In this document: positions 11,346 to 20,664 of the stretch, piece by piece | Layout: every line of letters starts with the position of its first letter | Numbering within the stretch: position 1 is the stretch's first letter | DNA from: Cryptomeria japonica | Lineage: Eukaryota; Streptophyta; Pinopsida; Cupressales; Cupressaceae | Length of the DNA: 64,000 bases | Reading direction: 5' to 3' | Assembly: GCF_030272615.1 (NCBI RefSeq) | Contig: NC_081410.1 | Coordinates: 503,618,942 to 503,682,941 of the forward strand | Notes under the pieces: generated by a model | The model's database searches: none | Told to the model about the DNA's origin: nothing | The model's input: only the letters and a program-made list of their open reading frames with translations | Made by a program: the position numbers and the translations under genes

Positions 11346-11516
11346 CACCTCTAGGGACAGCGAGGTGCAAGGAGGATCAGGCCAGGGTGTTGAAAAATTC
11401 AGTTTTTGGTGTCATGAACAAGTTTTGGGGTCTCCATTCAGGTTCAGTGTTGCGCCGCCATCGTGAAGACCCAAATGCGGTCGAAATTGCAAGTGTCACA
11501 ATTTTAGGATGCTACA

Positions 11517-12257
11517 TTTAGCCCCCACTTTAGCGGGAGTATAAACGTACGCCCATACTTCCGGTAAAGTACAAGGAAACAACATTGAAAAACTTTCACC
11601 ACGTCAAGGAGGCAAGATACACCAAGCCCCCAGTGGACTAAGGATCTTACGACTTCGATTGACAAAGTAAAAGGGAAGATCATGAGGGAGAACCATGACT
11701 CTCAGTAGTAAGGTTCCCTCACTATGAGTCATGCAAGAAAGATATAAAAAATTTTCAAGGCAAAGCTAAATTTGTCAAGAAATTTTCAAGTATCTTGAAA
11801 AGATATGGACGGGATGTATGCCCCCCTACGTTAAAGCGATCGCACACGCCTCATTAGGGGTGATTGCTTTAAGGTAGTGATACATATAAGAAATGAGAAA
11901 GGAGCACGTTATCAAAAGGATTTATCCCCCAAGTGTGAGATAAGCCCAAGGATAATAGACACAAAAAACAAAGCACAAGGTGACTTCGCTTTCCTCGGGG
12001 TTAGTATGTTGTATGATAATTCATGTATATCATATGTATGTATGCATAATTTTTCTTCATTCTCCAATCAAGGAAGGTCACCTAGAAGAAGGGAACACAT
12101 GTATCTTTTGAGTCAACATGAGAGAGACCAAAAGAGATCTCAATGTTTTGCATCGTCCTCAAGTAGACAACACTAAGGACAACAAAATAGAAGAATGAGA
12201 ATAAAACATAGAAGAAGTAACAAAAGAGAGGAGGAGAGAGTCTTCTATGCTAATGAA
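11517..12257 (-). other. A1 3' untranslated region with polypurine tract
   Basis: In element sense this follows the polyprotein stop (12258) and ends in AAAGTGGGGGCTAAA directly against the LTR start TGTAGCATCC; that purine run is the polypurine tract. The region holds a conserved hairpin (11831-11872) and matches 57751-58496 of A3. The 99-aa plus-strand ORF (11877-12176) is not supported as a gene. Confidence 0.75.
11831..11872 (-). other. conserved 3' UTR hairpin of the A family
   Basis: The arms TTAAAGCGATC and GATTGCTTTAA pair over 11 positions with one G-U. The same hairpin is present in A3 at 58138-58180. A strongly decayed version can be guessed in A0 near 24023-24070. Confidence 0.65.
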
Positions 12258-13178
12258 CTAGTCTAGAACATCATCTACCCCCCGATCTTGCTGATCAATA
12301 TTTCAGGAAGGTAGGAAACACGCTAGAGGAGGAACATCCAACACAGCAGATGGAGCTATCACAAGATCCAAACAAGGGCTATGTTCATGTTCCGAGCCAC
12401 GTTGTTCTTGTCTAGGAGCTAGGATAAGTGCTTTAGAAAATTCGTTAGATAGATGGTTATTAACATCAACATATTCATATTCACTATCAGAATGTACAGG
12501 AGTAGCATTTTCATCATGAATAACATTTTCATCTATATCATCATCAAGATTTATAAAAATAGGATCTTTAACTCGCACAGGATCAATACCATCATGCATC
12601 TTATGTTTAGGAGATTTCGGCTCAATTGTCGGCTGAGGAGAAAATGGAATAATGCTAGCTGAAGGTGTTTTTGGGGATTGCAAAGTTTGAGAAGCAGCTG
12701 CCTGAGCTCTAAGACGACGCTTTCGTCGGCATTCTCGTGCAGAACGATTCTGTCTAGTCTTAGTAGGAAGTTGCGAAGATTGAGGAGGAGGAATGTTCTC
12801 ATCCTTATCACTTGGGTGTTTAGGTTGTGGTCTCTTAGGTTGAATAATAGGAGAAGAGGAAGGTCTCTTCTCTCCATAAGAGGAAGGAGGAGGAACTGCT
12901 CCATATAAAGGAGGAATATTTGGTTTAGGAAGGAGACCAAGTCCATCATGACGAGGAGGGATAGGTCTACTTTTAGGAAGTTTATTAGATATAGGCATAG
13001 TCACATTCATAGGAATGGGTTGGGAATCTTCTTGAGGAAAGACATTAGTTTTATCTTTCAAAGGAAGAACTTCCTTCTCAAGAATGATAGGAATGTCAAG
13101 TTTGGGTGTTCTAGGTTCACTTAGAGATAGGATCATATCTTTTTTCCACTTTTGATAAGATTTGAAAAGATGATCACT
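12258..13178 (-). CDS. A1 polyprotein, C-terminal extension (Pro-rich, basic, acidic); unknown function
   Basis: This continues the gag-pro frame after a single TGA. In A2 and A3 the same position is a sense arginine codon (AGA), so A1's TGA is best read as a mutated CGA and the region belongs to one polyprotein. Visible parts are a Pro-rich linker (PPLYGAVPPPSSY and similar), a basic cluster SARECRRKRRLRAQ that could bind nucleic acid or act as a nuclear signal, a PFSPQP segment, an acidic stretch around SDSEYEYVDVNNHLS and a hydrophobic C-terminus. A second TGA at the FLPS end also replaces an arginine-type codon; the likely true stop is at 12258. A2 (59661-60630), A3 (56827-57750) and A0 (24695-24891) retain homologous parts, so selection once maintained it. 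I recognise no known domain; there is no RT motif. Confidence 0.75.
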
Positions 13179-15701
13179 TCACGGAGGAAGAGATTGAAAT
13201 TGTTTAGGCCAAAAGTAATCAATAGGAACGCTAGGAGTTCTTTTAGTTGGTTTAAAGAGACTATGATTGATAGTAACAACATCACCATTATGGGGAAATT
13301 TCAAACACTTGTGAATAGGAGAAGCAATAGCTTTCATGGAAGATAGCCAAGGATAGCCTAGCTTCACACGAAATTGTTCGGATGATGGAATAATAGCAAA
13401 GTCCACATCAAGGGATTTGTTATGGACCTCAATATGTAATGTAATAGAACCAATTGCAGGAGAAGAAAATGCATCAAATAGTTTCACAACCACATTTGTT
13501 TCGTCATAGATCACTTGATTCAATTGCAAAGTAAAAAGAAATTCTTCGGTAATGATATTAACCATACAAGAAGGATCAATAAGCACTCCACGGCAAGGTG
13601 TATTCTTGACTTTCGCAACTATATATAAAGGACCATCAGGTGCCCTGATAGTTTCACTGGAATCAAAGGTGATGGAAGGTTCTTTAGGGATTTTCTGCTG
13701 CTCTACAAAGTTAATCACATTCAAAGTCATAGACACAAGATCATCAGGTGAGACAGAGGAATCAGTAGTATCAATCACATTAGAGGTATGAGAAGGCAAT
13801 GGATCAGTAAAAATCTGAAGATTTTGGTTAGGAGGAGCTAAAGATGTGTTGCCTTTATCATTCACACCAGAAACAGAGATAGTATTATTATCAATCAAAT
13901 CTTGAATTTTACCTTTTAAAGCAAAACATTTTTCAGTATCATGCCCAGGATGACGATGAAATTGACAAAAAGATTTGTTATCAAAATAGGGTGAATTAAT
14001 CTTTGCAGGATCTATTTGCCTTATAGGAGGAAGAGTAAGCACATTTTGTTCCAATAACTTATTCATAATACTATGCAATGATTGATTCAAAGGAGTAAAC
14101 TTTCTTTCTTTCCTGAAAAACTTAGAAATAGGAGGCACACCTGATGCCGCATTCACATTGTTGTTGATGATGTTTTCATTGAATTTAATGGACTCTCTCT
14201 TTGGTTTAAACTTCCCAAATGGTTGTTGACTACTATCACCCTTATCACCCGGAGCCATAGGATTTGCTTGTTCCATTTGACTCACAGTCAGTTGATAATT
14301 GTGAAGAGTTGCGCACAACTGTTGGAAAGAAGTAAACTCAGAAAACAGGAGTTTTTCTCTAATATCTTTTTGTAAATTAGAAATAAAGACTTGTTGAATA
14401 TCATTGTCAGGCACTGGAAAAGAAATTTGAGCATACAAATGCTTATATCTACCAATGAAATCAGACACTTTTTCTTTAACACCTTGTTTACAATGCATTA
14501 AATCAATCAAAGTAACTTTAGGACTTATATTGTTTTGAAATTGTTGAATAAAAGCATTTGCAAGTTGTTCGAAAGAAGTAATAGAATAAGAAGGCAATGA
14601 GCAATACCATTGTAGGGCTTTATCTCTTAATGTTCTAGTAAACAGTTTTGCAAGCAACCTTTGGTCATAAGCAAAATCAATACATATTGTTTGAAAGGTC
14701 TTAACATGTGTTAAAGGATCACCCTTACCATTATAAAGCTCCAAATGCGGAATTTCAACATGTTTAGGGGGGATAGCTCGAATAATGTCAAGAGAAAGTG
14801 GGCTCACAACATCAAATGTGGGCACACTAAACTTAGATTGATTCATTGAGGCAATTTGTTGCTGTAAAGAAGAGACAGTTTGTGCAAGATTGTTAATGGT
14901 CGCTTCAGTCGAAGAGTTCATATTAGACGTGTTAGATTGTGATGGAGGTGTTATGTTATTGAAAGAAGGTAGAGAGTAAGGTGGTGGGACACTATGATAG
15001 TTAGTCATAGGAGATGATTGGAAAGGAGGAACACTACAAGGAGGAATGGAAGGGTTAAATGAATTGCCCCCTTGTGTCATGTTCATTTGTGGAGATATAA
15101 TAGGAACACTCATTGAAGGAATGAATGAAGAAGTTGGATTGAATGAAGGAAGAGGGTTGATTGAAGAAGAGGGATTGCCCCCATGACTGGTGATCATAGG
15201 AGGAATGTCTTGTATTGAAGTAGTCATTATGTTTGATGTAAAAGTAGGTATACTAGCAATAGAAGTTGTCAAAGGAATAGAATGATTGTCTTGAGTAGGA
15301 GGTTGTGTATAACCCAAAGTTTCAGCACAACTCTTCATAGGCATCACATTCGAATCCACAATGTGTGCAATACCACGCAAAATATCAATTCCATTCTTAT
15401 CACTTTGAACCATACGTTTTAGACCCTCAATTAATGAAAGAGCTTCGCTATCGGGGTATTCTTGAGACATCCATTGTCGAAAATCATCAAATTGGTTATC
15501 CAATTTCGAAAGTTGTTCTACAAAAACCTCATGGAGAGCTTCTTCATCATTAAGAGGATTAGAGGAATTACCCATGTCCTCGTTAAAAAGTCCATTCAAA
15601 TTAGGTTCCATCTCCTCGGTAATTACACCTTGGAAAGACTTAATTCTAAGGCTTTGTCTAACGGGAATAGTGTAAGTATGGCTTATTGTTGTAAAACTCA
15701 T
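13179..15701 (-). CDS. A1 gag-protease polyprotein (840 aa), Tat/Retand-like
   Basis: The start MSFTTISHTYTIP is conserved in A2 (35479), which supports this ATG. Residues about 30-120 are an acidic helical N-terminus; about 120-270 a Ser/Pro/Asn-rich linker; about 270-300 a short coiled coil (NNLAQTVSSLQQQIASMNQ); about 320-480 the gag capsid domain (LELYNGKGDPLTHVKTFQTI, LTRTLRDKALQWYCSLP as FTRTLRDKALQWYCSLP, FIGRYKHLY). About 615-628 is a CHHC knuckle CQFHRHPGHDTEKC followed by a FALKGKIQDLID helix. About 700-800 is a retropepsin-like domain, GVLIDPSCMVNII to VKLGYPWLSSMKA. The usual D[S/T]G triplet is DPS, so catalysis is doubtful. The protein should build virus-like particles around the element's RNA. 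The frame is open throughout. Confidence 0.88.
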   Translation of the reverse strand: MSFTTISHTYTIPVRQSLRIKSFQGVITEEMEPNLNGLFNEDMGNSSNPLNDEEALHEVFVEQLSKLDNQFDDFRQWMSQEYPDSEALSLIEGLKRMVQSDKNGIDILRGIAHIVDSNVMPMKSCAETLGYTQPPTQDNHSIPLTTSIASIPTFTSNIMTTSIQDIPPMITSHGGNPSSSINPLPSFNPTSSFIPSMSVPIISPQMNMTQGGNSFNPSIPPCSVPPFQSSPMTNYHSVPPPYSLPSFNNITPPSQSNTSNMNSSTEATINNLAQTVSSLQQQIASMNQSKFSVPTFDVVSPLSLDIIRAIPPKHVEIPHLELYNGKGDPLTHVKTFQTICIDFAYDQRLLAKLFTRTLRDKALQWYCSLPSYSITSFEQLANAFIQQFQNNISPKVTLIDLMHCKQGVKEKVSDFIGRYKHLYAQISFPVPDNDIQQVFISNLQKDIREKLLFSEFTSFQQLCATLHNYQLTVSQMEQANPMAPGDKGDSSQQPFGKFKPKRESIKFNENIINNNVNAASGVPPISKFFRKERKFTPLNQSLHSIMNKLLEQNVLTLPPIRQIDPAKINSPYFDNKSFCQFHRHPGHDTEKCFALKGKIQDLIDNNTISVSGVNDKGNTSLAPPNQNLQIFTDPLPSHTSNVIDTTDSSVSPDDLVSMTLNVINFVEQQKIPKEPSITFDSSETIRAPDGPLYIVAKVKNTPCRGVLIDPSCMVNIITEEFLFTLQLNQVIYDETNVVVKLFDAFSSPAIGSITLHIEVHNKSLDVDFAIIPSSEQFRVKLGYPWLSSMKAIASPIHKCLKFPHNGDVVTINHSLFKPTKRTPSVPIDYFWPKQFQSLPP

Positions 15702-15830
15702 GCACTAAAGAGAGAGAGAGAGATTTTGAATTTTAGAGGTAGCAAATTTCAATAAAATTAGCCAATCTCCTAGATTTAAGCTGTTAAATGCAATCAAGAC
15801 AATCTCCCGAAATTTCAGAAAAAATGTCCG

Positions 15831-15860
15831 GGACCGTGGCGAACGGAGTGCACACGGTCC
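15831..15860 (-). other. leader hairpin 1 of A1 (perfect 8-bp stem)
   Basis: The arms GGACCGTG and CACGGTCC are exact reverse complements around a 14-base loop that runs into a GTGCAC palindrome. The flanking AT-rich arms extend the pairing imperfectly on both sides. Confidence 0.75.
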
Positions 15861-16453
15861 TCTTAACTTTTTTCGAAATTTTCAGGGATGAAAGTTATGA
15901 TGATTTTAAAGCTAATCTAAAAAAATTGAGTGATTTTACGATCTGTAGATAGGCCAAATTAAAGTTGCAATCTCAAAATTGAACCCTACCCAGATTGTTG
16001 AAAAAATGCAAAATTTGAATTTTGAAAAAGAGAGGGAAACTGAAATTTTGAATTTTATGATTTTAGAGGGAATGCTGAAAGCAATGCAAGTTTCGAAATT
16101 TAAAAGTTGACTCGATTTCATGCAAAATTCGAATTTGAAAGTGGAAATCAAAGTTGCTGCAATTAAACACTTAATTTCAAAAGTCACAAATTGCAAAAAT
16201 TTGAATAAAACACTGAAATTTCGAATGAATACTAACACACTTTTCAGATTTAGGACAGTAAGAAACACAATTTTGATACAAATTTCAATTTCAACAATTT
16301 TTGAATGATTAGAAGCCTCAATCCAAGCAATCGCTAGACCAACTTTGACTTTAATTTTGAAAGTGTTAGATTTGATAAAATCAGCCAAAATTCTGGATTT
16401 TAGCAGAAAAATACAGTAAGATCTAGCTCCCGAAATTTCAGAAAAAATGTCGA

Positions 16454-16483
16454 GGACGATGGCGCTCGGGGTGCACATGGTCC
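16454..16483 (-). other. leader hairpin 2 of A1
   Basis: The arms GGACGATG and CATGGTCC pair with one mismatch. The loop region again includes GTGCAC, and the flanking AT-rich context matches hairpin 1. Confidence 0.7.
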
Positions 16484-16867
16484 TCGCAACTTTTTTCCAA
16501 ATTTTCAGGGATGAAAGATATTGTGATTTTATTGCGGAATCCAAAGTTACAGCCGATTTGGAAGTGTTTTGATTAGTGAAATTATCAGTCAAAGGTTGAA
16601 TCAAGAAGGTCTTAAAAATTAGGGTTTTGACATTTAACCACTTAATTTTCAGAATTAAAGCACAAATATGAATTGACAATTTGCAATAGAAGGGTAGATC
16701 TAAAACAAGCATTAACAATTAAACATTTCACAAGTTTAATTACTTAAAAGAAAATTTTAGGGTTTTTATGCAATTAGCCTCTAAAATTTGCAAAAGATCA
16801 AACATGGAAATATAATTAGGAAAGCAAAATTTTCAGATCTAACCATGAATAATCAGAATGAGGATGT

Positions 16868-16884
16868 TCACGTCGGGTTCACCA
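16868..16884 (-). other. primer-binding site of A1
   Basis: In element sense, three bases after the LTR end, the sequence is TGGTGAACCCGACGTGA. It starts with the TGG required to pair with a tRNA CCA end. A2 (26052-26068) and A3 (46494-46506) carry the same site with small changes. It is not the tRNA-Met site used by B, C and G1; I cannot name the tRNA with confidence. Confidence 0.75.
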
Positions 16885-16887
16885 AAA

Positions 16888-18121
16888 TGTAAAATGGAAA
16901 AATCGAACCCTAGTTGTTCTCCCCTCCCCAACTCCAAGGAGAGAGAAGGGAGAGTCACTAGGGTTGATGGTTTTCACTTAGGGGAGACTTTACATTCAAA
17001 AGAGGGGTTGAAACCCACAAGATCCAATCCCACGCAATGCAAGATTGGATTCTATATGAGTTTCAAGGGTTGTGATAGCAAGGATACCCTCTTTTGTAAA
17101 GAATGTAGATAGAAAGATTGAACTAGGAATGCATGTAAAGTAGGAAAGATTCGCGTATAAACAGAGATAGGGATATGGGATGAAGCTGCGGACCTGGAAT
17201 TAGCAGTAAAATGTTGAGATGGTACTGTTCTACAAATTTGAATGAAAGTTGACGGGACGATGGCGCCCGGCTTGCACACGGTCCTCCGAAAAATCCGCGA
17301 AATGAAGGTGGATCTGTTCGTCTCTGCACAAGGATTCTAGATCTTCAATTACAGCCCTGTACCTGCAACCTACACACAGAAAAGAGAGGATGATTGGGGG
17401 GTTAGGGATGAGGGGTTTGCCTTTAGGTCAAACCCCGGTTTTGGAATTAACCAAGAAATGAGAATGCTGTAAATGTAAATGTTTGTAATGTAAACAAGTA
17501 CTGATACCTTGTTGTAAGAATGTTTGTATTCTTACATGCGAAGGTGTAAATGTTGTTGTATGTTGTATGTTGTAAGTGATCTCCTCTTCAATGGTTGAAT
17601 CCTTGTCTTGAATGCAACACTTAGCCTTGAATGGAGACTTAGAATGATTAATTGCTTGAAGGAATGCTTGAATGCTTGAATATCGCTTCCCGCCTTTTTT
17701 CCATCTCCCAAAATGAGAGAGGAAATGCAGTTTTTATACTTGTCAATTAGGGTTGAAAGACTGATTTTCCCGACCTTAGGCCGACCAGGAAATGTTATTT
17801 TCTAATTTGCAAACTTAAAGACCCGAAGCCCCAAAAGAGACCGGGCCCAAAATAGGGCCAGGGACCAGAGCGCTGGGCGCCATGGTCCTGGGGGACCAGG
17901 GCGCTGGGCGCCCTAGTCTTGAAGGACCAAGGCGCTGGGCACCATGGTCCCACCTCTAGGGACAACGGGGTGCAAGGAGGATTAGGCCAGGGTGCTAAAA
18001 AATGCAGTTTTTGGTGTCATGAACAAGTTTCGGGGTGTCCATTCAGGTTCAGTGTTGCGCCGCCATCGTGAAGACCCAAATGCGGTCGAAATTGCAAGTG
18101 TCGCAATTTTAGGATGCTACA
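16888..18121 (-). mobile_element. 5' LTR of A1
   Basis: The plus strand runs from TGTAAAATGG to GGATGCTACA. It matches the 3' LTR along its length with a few dozen substitutions and two short indels in tatgttg and gcttgaat repeats. It carries the same hairpins (17255-17284, 17412-17436, 17862-17950) and TATA box (17731-17738). Confidence 0.88.
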
Positions 18122-18126
18122 CTAGG

Positions 18127-19106
18127 GTATGGCTCAGAACATTTGGGTGACATGGAAAGTGAAATAGGGGCATTCCTAAAATAAAACCAGCCTCTTTAAT
18201 GTGATCATATTGATGGTTTATGCCCATGATGAATATAATGAAAGGTAGGGTATATTGCAACTTTTCGTTGAATGCATATGATGCATTTTAGGGCAACAAA
18301 AAAGTGGCAACATGGGAAAATGGATTAGAGTACTCAAAATATGAGAGAATTTATTAGAGATGGGTGTGACATGACTTTGTAGGTTTATATGGGTCATTCA
18401 TATGTTCCATAGATTCTGATAAACATACTATCAAAGTTTGACAATTTTTGCACTAAGGGCACTCGAGAGAATACATGGCTAGGATATGGTCTAGAACATT
18501 CAGGCAACTTGGTGAATGAAATAGGGGCATGCATAATGTAAACCTATGCTCCCAAACTTTCTTGCACTGATATTTTGTGGCCATGACAAACAAAATGAAA
18601 GTTAGGGTATATTGTAGCTTTTCATTGAATGTATATGATGCATTTCAGGGCAACACAAAATTCTCAGCACAAGAAAATGGATTCGAGTCCTCAAAATATG
18701 AGAGACATTATTAGAGGGGTGTGACATGACCCTATAGGTTTAGATTACCTATTCATATGTGTCATATATTTTAAGAAAAACACTATCAAAGTTTCACAAC
18801 TTTTGCACTTAGGACACTCAAGAGAATGTGTTGGTAGGGTATGGCCCAAAACATTTTGGTAACTTGGTGAGAAAAATAGGGGAACTCCTAGCATAAAACC
18901 AACCACCTATATATTCTCACACTGATGGTTTATGTTCATGATGAATAAAATGAAAGTTAGGGTGTATTACAACTTTTTCGTTGAATGCATATGACACTTT
19001 TTGGGATAGCATAAAAAAGTCTTAGCATGGGCAAATGAATTTGTGTCTTCAATTTTTTAGAGAGGTTATTGGAGACAGGTGTGATACAACCCCATAGGTT
19101 TAAAAT
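18127..19106. repeat. ~357-bp tandem satellite, right block
   Basis: Anchors lie at 18240, 18597 and 18952 (357 and 355 bp apart). The array stops abruptly near 19106 after ataggtttaaaattctc, where unrelated AT-rich DNA begins. Confidence 0.88.
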
Positions 19107-19800
19107 TCTCTTACCTATTATATAATTGAAAAAATCCAAAAAACTCCATTTCTTATGAACTTCTAAAAATTGTCTTTCCCTTCAAAACAAATACAATTAA
19201 AAAAGTTCAGTCTTGAAATAATTTATATCATTATATTAGTTGAAGGGTTTCTTCAATTGTTACATAAATTCTATTGGCATGCAAATCACGATATGTTAGA
19301 TTATGTTACCATGGACCAAGCCTTCAAACAATGTAAGATTATTCAATAAATAGAGAGTTATCTTCACACTTGCACTTGTTAGAGTCATTAATTTACAATA
19401 AAATAATTAAAAATAATAATATGATGTTTATCTAGCATAATCAATATGCAATTCTAGTTTCTCATATTTCACTAATTAGATATTTAATCACATTAAACAA
19501 TATGCATATGGCTATATAATGGTTTGAATTCTCTCATGTAAGCATTTAACCGGTGCCTGTGAACAGGAAGGCTGATAGGACACTAGCATTTATGCTTTTA
19601 AATGTATTTTGTAGATGGTATGAATGAAATTTTAGTGCTAAGTACTCTCAAATTTTCACAACATCACTTCACATGAGGCAAAACAGACTTAGGCCTCTCA
19701 CACATCCTCTCGACTGCATTACGGTCACAAATTAATGCAAGAATCGCAAACATGATCCTAAAGTCCGATCATTTATTGCACTTTGAGATGGTAATTTTTG
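19107..19800. other. gene-free AT-rich flank
   Basis: I see no coding frame, LTR end or repeat here. The stretch 19500-19800 is less AT-rich and leads into a TATA-like tttataaatgg (19800-19810) ahead of the broken ORF at 19895, so part of it could be a former promoter. Confidence 0.4.
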
Positions 19801-19894
19801 TTTATAAATGGAACCGACCTATTTTTATATCCACAGTTCTCAGTAGAAATTTTTGAAATCTTTTAAATTTTGAAGTATCTCAGTGCTCTGCAAT

Positions 19895-20664
19895 ATGGAG
19901 AACAACTCTTGCGTAGGGTGCAAGCAAATGCATTGGGCGTATATGCCATGGAACGACCGGGTTTCAGTGTAAATTTCAGAACCTTCGACGGCTTTTCATG
20001 GACACATCAATGACAGGGACCTCAACCAACTTTTTCTTCTGCACAATCCACAATTGAGAAGAGCTATCAAAGACTTCATCGGTGAGGAGATTTTATCCCC
20101 TCAAGCCAAAAGGATTCTTTATCCCTATCAACTTCTTAGTTCTTTTCTATCAAATGCTTTGGATCTCTTGCAATCTATTCCTCTGCTTGAACTAGTGTTC
20201 TTTAAGTTGGTAAGACAAGATGTGCTTGCACCGGCCTCATTCCATGAAGCCCTGGTAAAATATAATCTATGGCAGGGGTCGGCTCTCCTTTAGGGCCTCT
20301 TTCCACATCACTTTATTCAATCCATCCATGCCTACATGGTACTTTATGACTGAATAAAACATGCCCTCGAACAGAAAAACTTCTGCCATATGAAGAACGA
20401 CCTGCATCAATTCGGCAGACAATTAGACAACCACATTGTGCACAGAGTCAAAATTAAAGTTGGGGCTCTCATGGTGATCCTAGAAATAGAAAACATTGAT
20501 CCCTGTTTGCCAATTTTGCAACCTGTGGAAAGAGGACATGATACAGATAGGGTGCTAGAACTCAGCGCATCAGTGCAGGATGAAGCCATGGGATGAACTA
20601 CCTCCTTTCTTCCTGCCTTTGATGCCCCTATAATTCAGACCCAGGAGTATGCCGCCATGGATGA
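19895..20664 (+). pseudogene. broken ORF of unknown family (~250 codons)
   Basis: One frame runs from the ATG at 19895 (MENNSCVGCKQMHWAYMPW) through RDLNQLFLLHNPQLRRAIKD, FFKLVRQDVLAPASFHEALV, VKIKVGALMVILEIENIDP and PAFDAPIIQTQEYAAMDE. Four in-frame stops interrupt it (TAA, TAG, TGA, TGA), all reachable by C-to-T change from CAA, CAG or CGA. The N-terminal CVGCKQMHW includes a CxxC. I do not recognise the family. A TATA-like site lies about 90 bp upstream. The downstream non-coding DNA ends in A14 (21267-21280). It could be a degraded host gene or a LINE-borne ORF. Confidence 0.5.

Larger units (their letters stand above)
10260..11516 (-). mobile_element. 3' LTR of A1
   Basis: On the plus strand it begins TGTAAAGCGG and ends GGATGCTACA. 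In element sense U3 starts at 11516. It holds three tandem GGACC-type hairpins (11257-11345), a TATA box (11126-11133), a perfect GGGGTTTG/CAAACCCC hairpin (10784-10808) and another GGACC-type hairpin (10627-10656). Relative to the other LTR it has extra copies of short gcttgaat and tatgttg repeats. The ORFs on either strand here are shadows in non-coding DNA. Confidence 0.88.
15702..16867 (-). other. A1 5' leader with two repeated hairpins
   Basis: This non-coding leader lies between the PBS and the polyprotein start. It contains two ~90-bp blocks (about 15808-15893 and 16427-16512) in which a GGACC-type hairpin is flanked by near-palindromic AT-rich arms, one side reading cccgaaatttcagaaaaaatgt and the other aacttttttcgaaattttcaggg. 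The 260-aa minus-strand ORF here (15936-16718) has phenylalanine/isoleucine-rich composition and no domain; I treat it as chance. Confidence 0.7.
10260..18121 (-). mobile_element. A1: complete non-autonomous gag-pro LTR element
   Basis: Both LTRs (10260-11516 and 16888-18121) are present, closely similar, and flanked by the 5-bp duplication ctagg. Reading on the minus strand the order is 5' LTR, PBS (16884-16868), ~1.17-kb leader, a ~3.4-kb polyprotein, ~0.7-kb 3' untranslated region, polypurine tract, 3' LTR. There is no reverse transcriptase, RNase H or integrase and no room for one. The gag resembles the Tat/Retand branch of Ty3/gypsy (FCQFHRHPGHDTEKC knuckle), so A1 probably relied on a relative for pol. 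It is the least damaged A copy here and the youngest by LTR similarity. Confidence 0.88.

Noticed and set aside
12551-12949. A 132-codon minus-strand ORF overlapping the A1 C-terminal extension
   Set aside because: It is an alternative frame of the extension, which is the frame conserved in A2 and A3.
15936-16718. A 260-codon minus-strand ORF in the A1 leader
   Set aside because: Low-complexity Phe/Ile/Lys composition from AT-rich leader DNA, no start context, and not conserved as a frame in A2 or A3.
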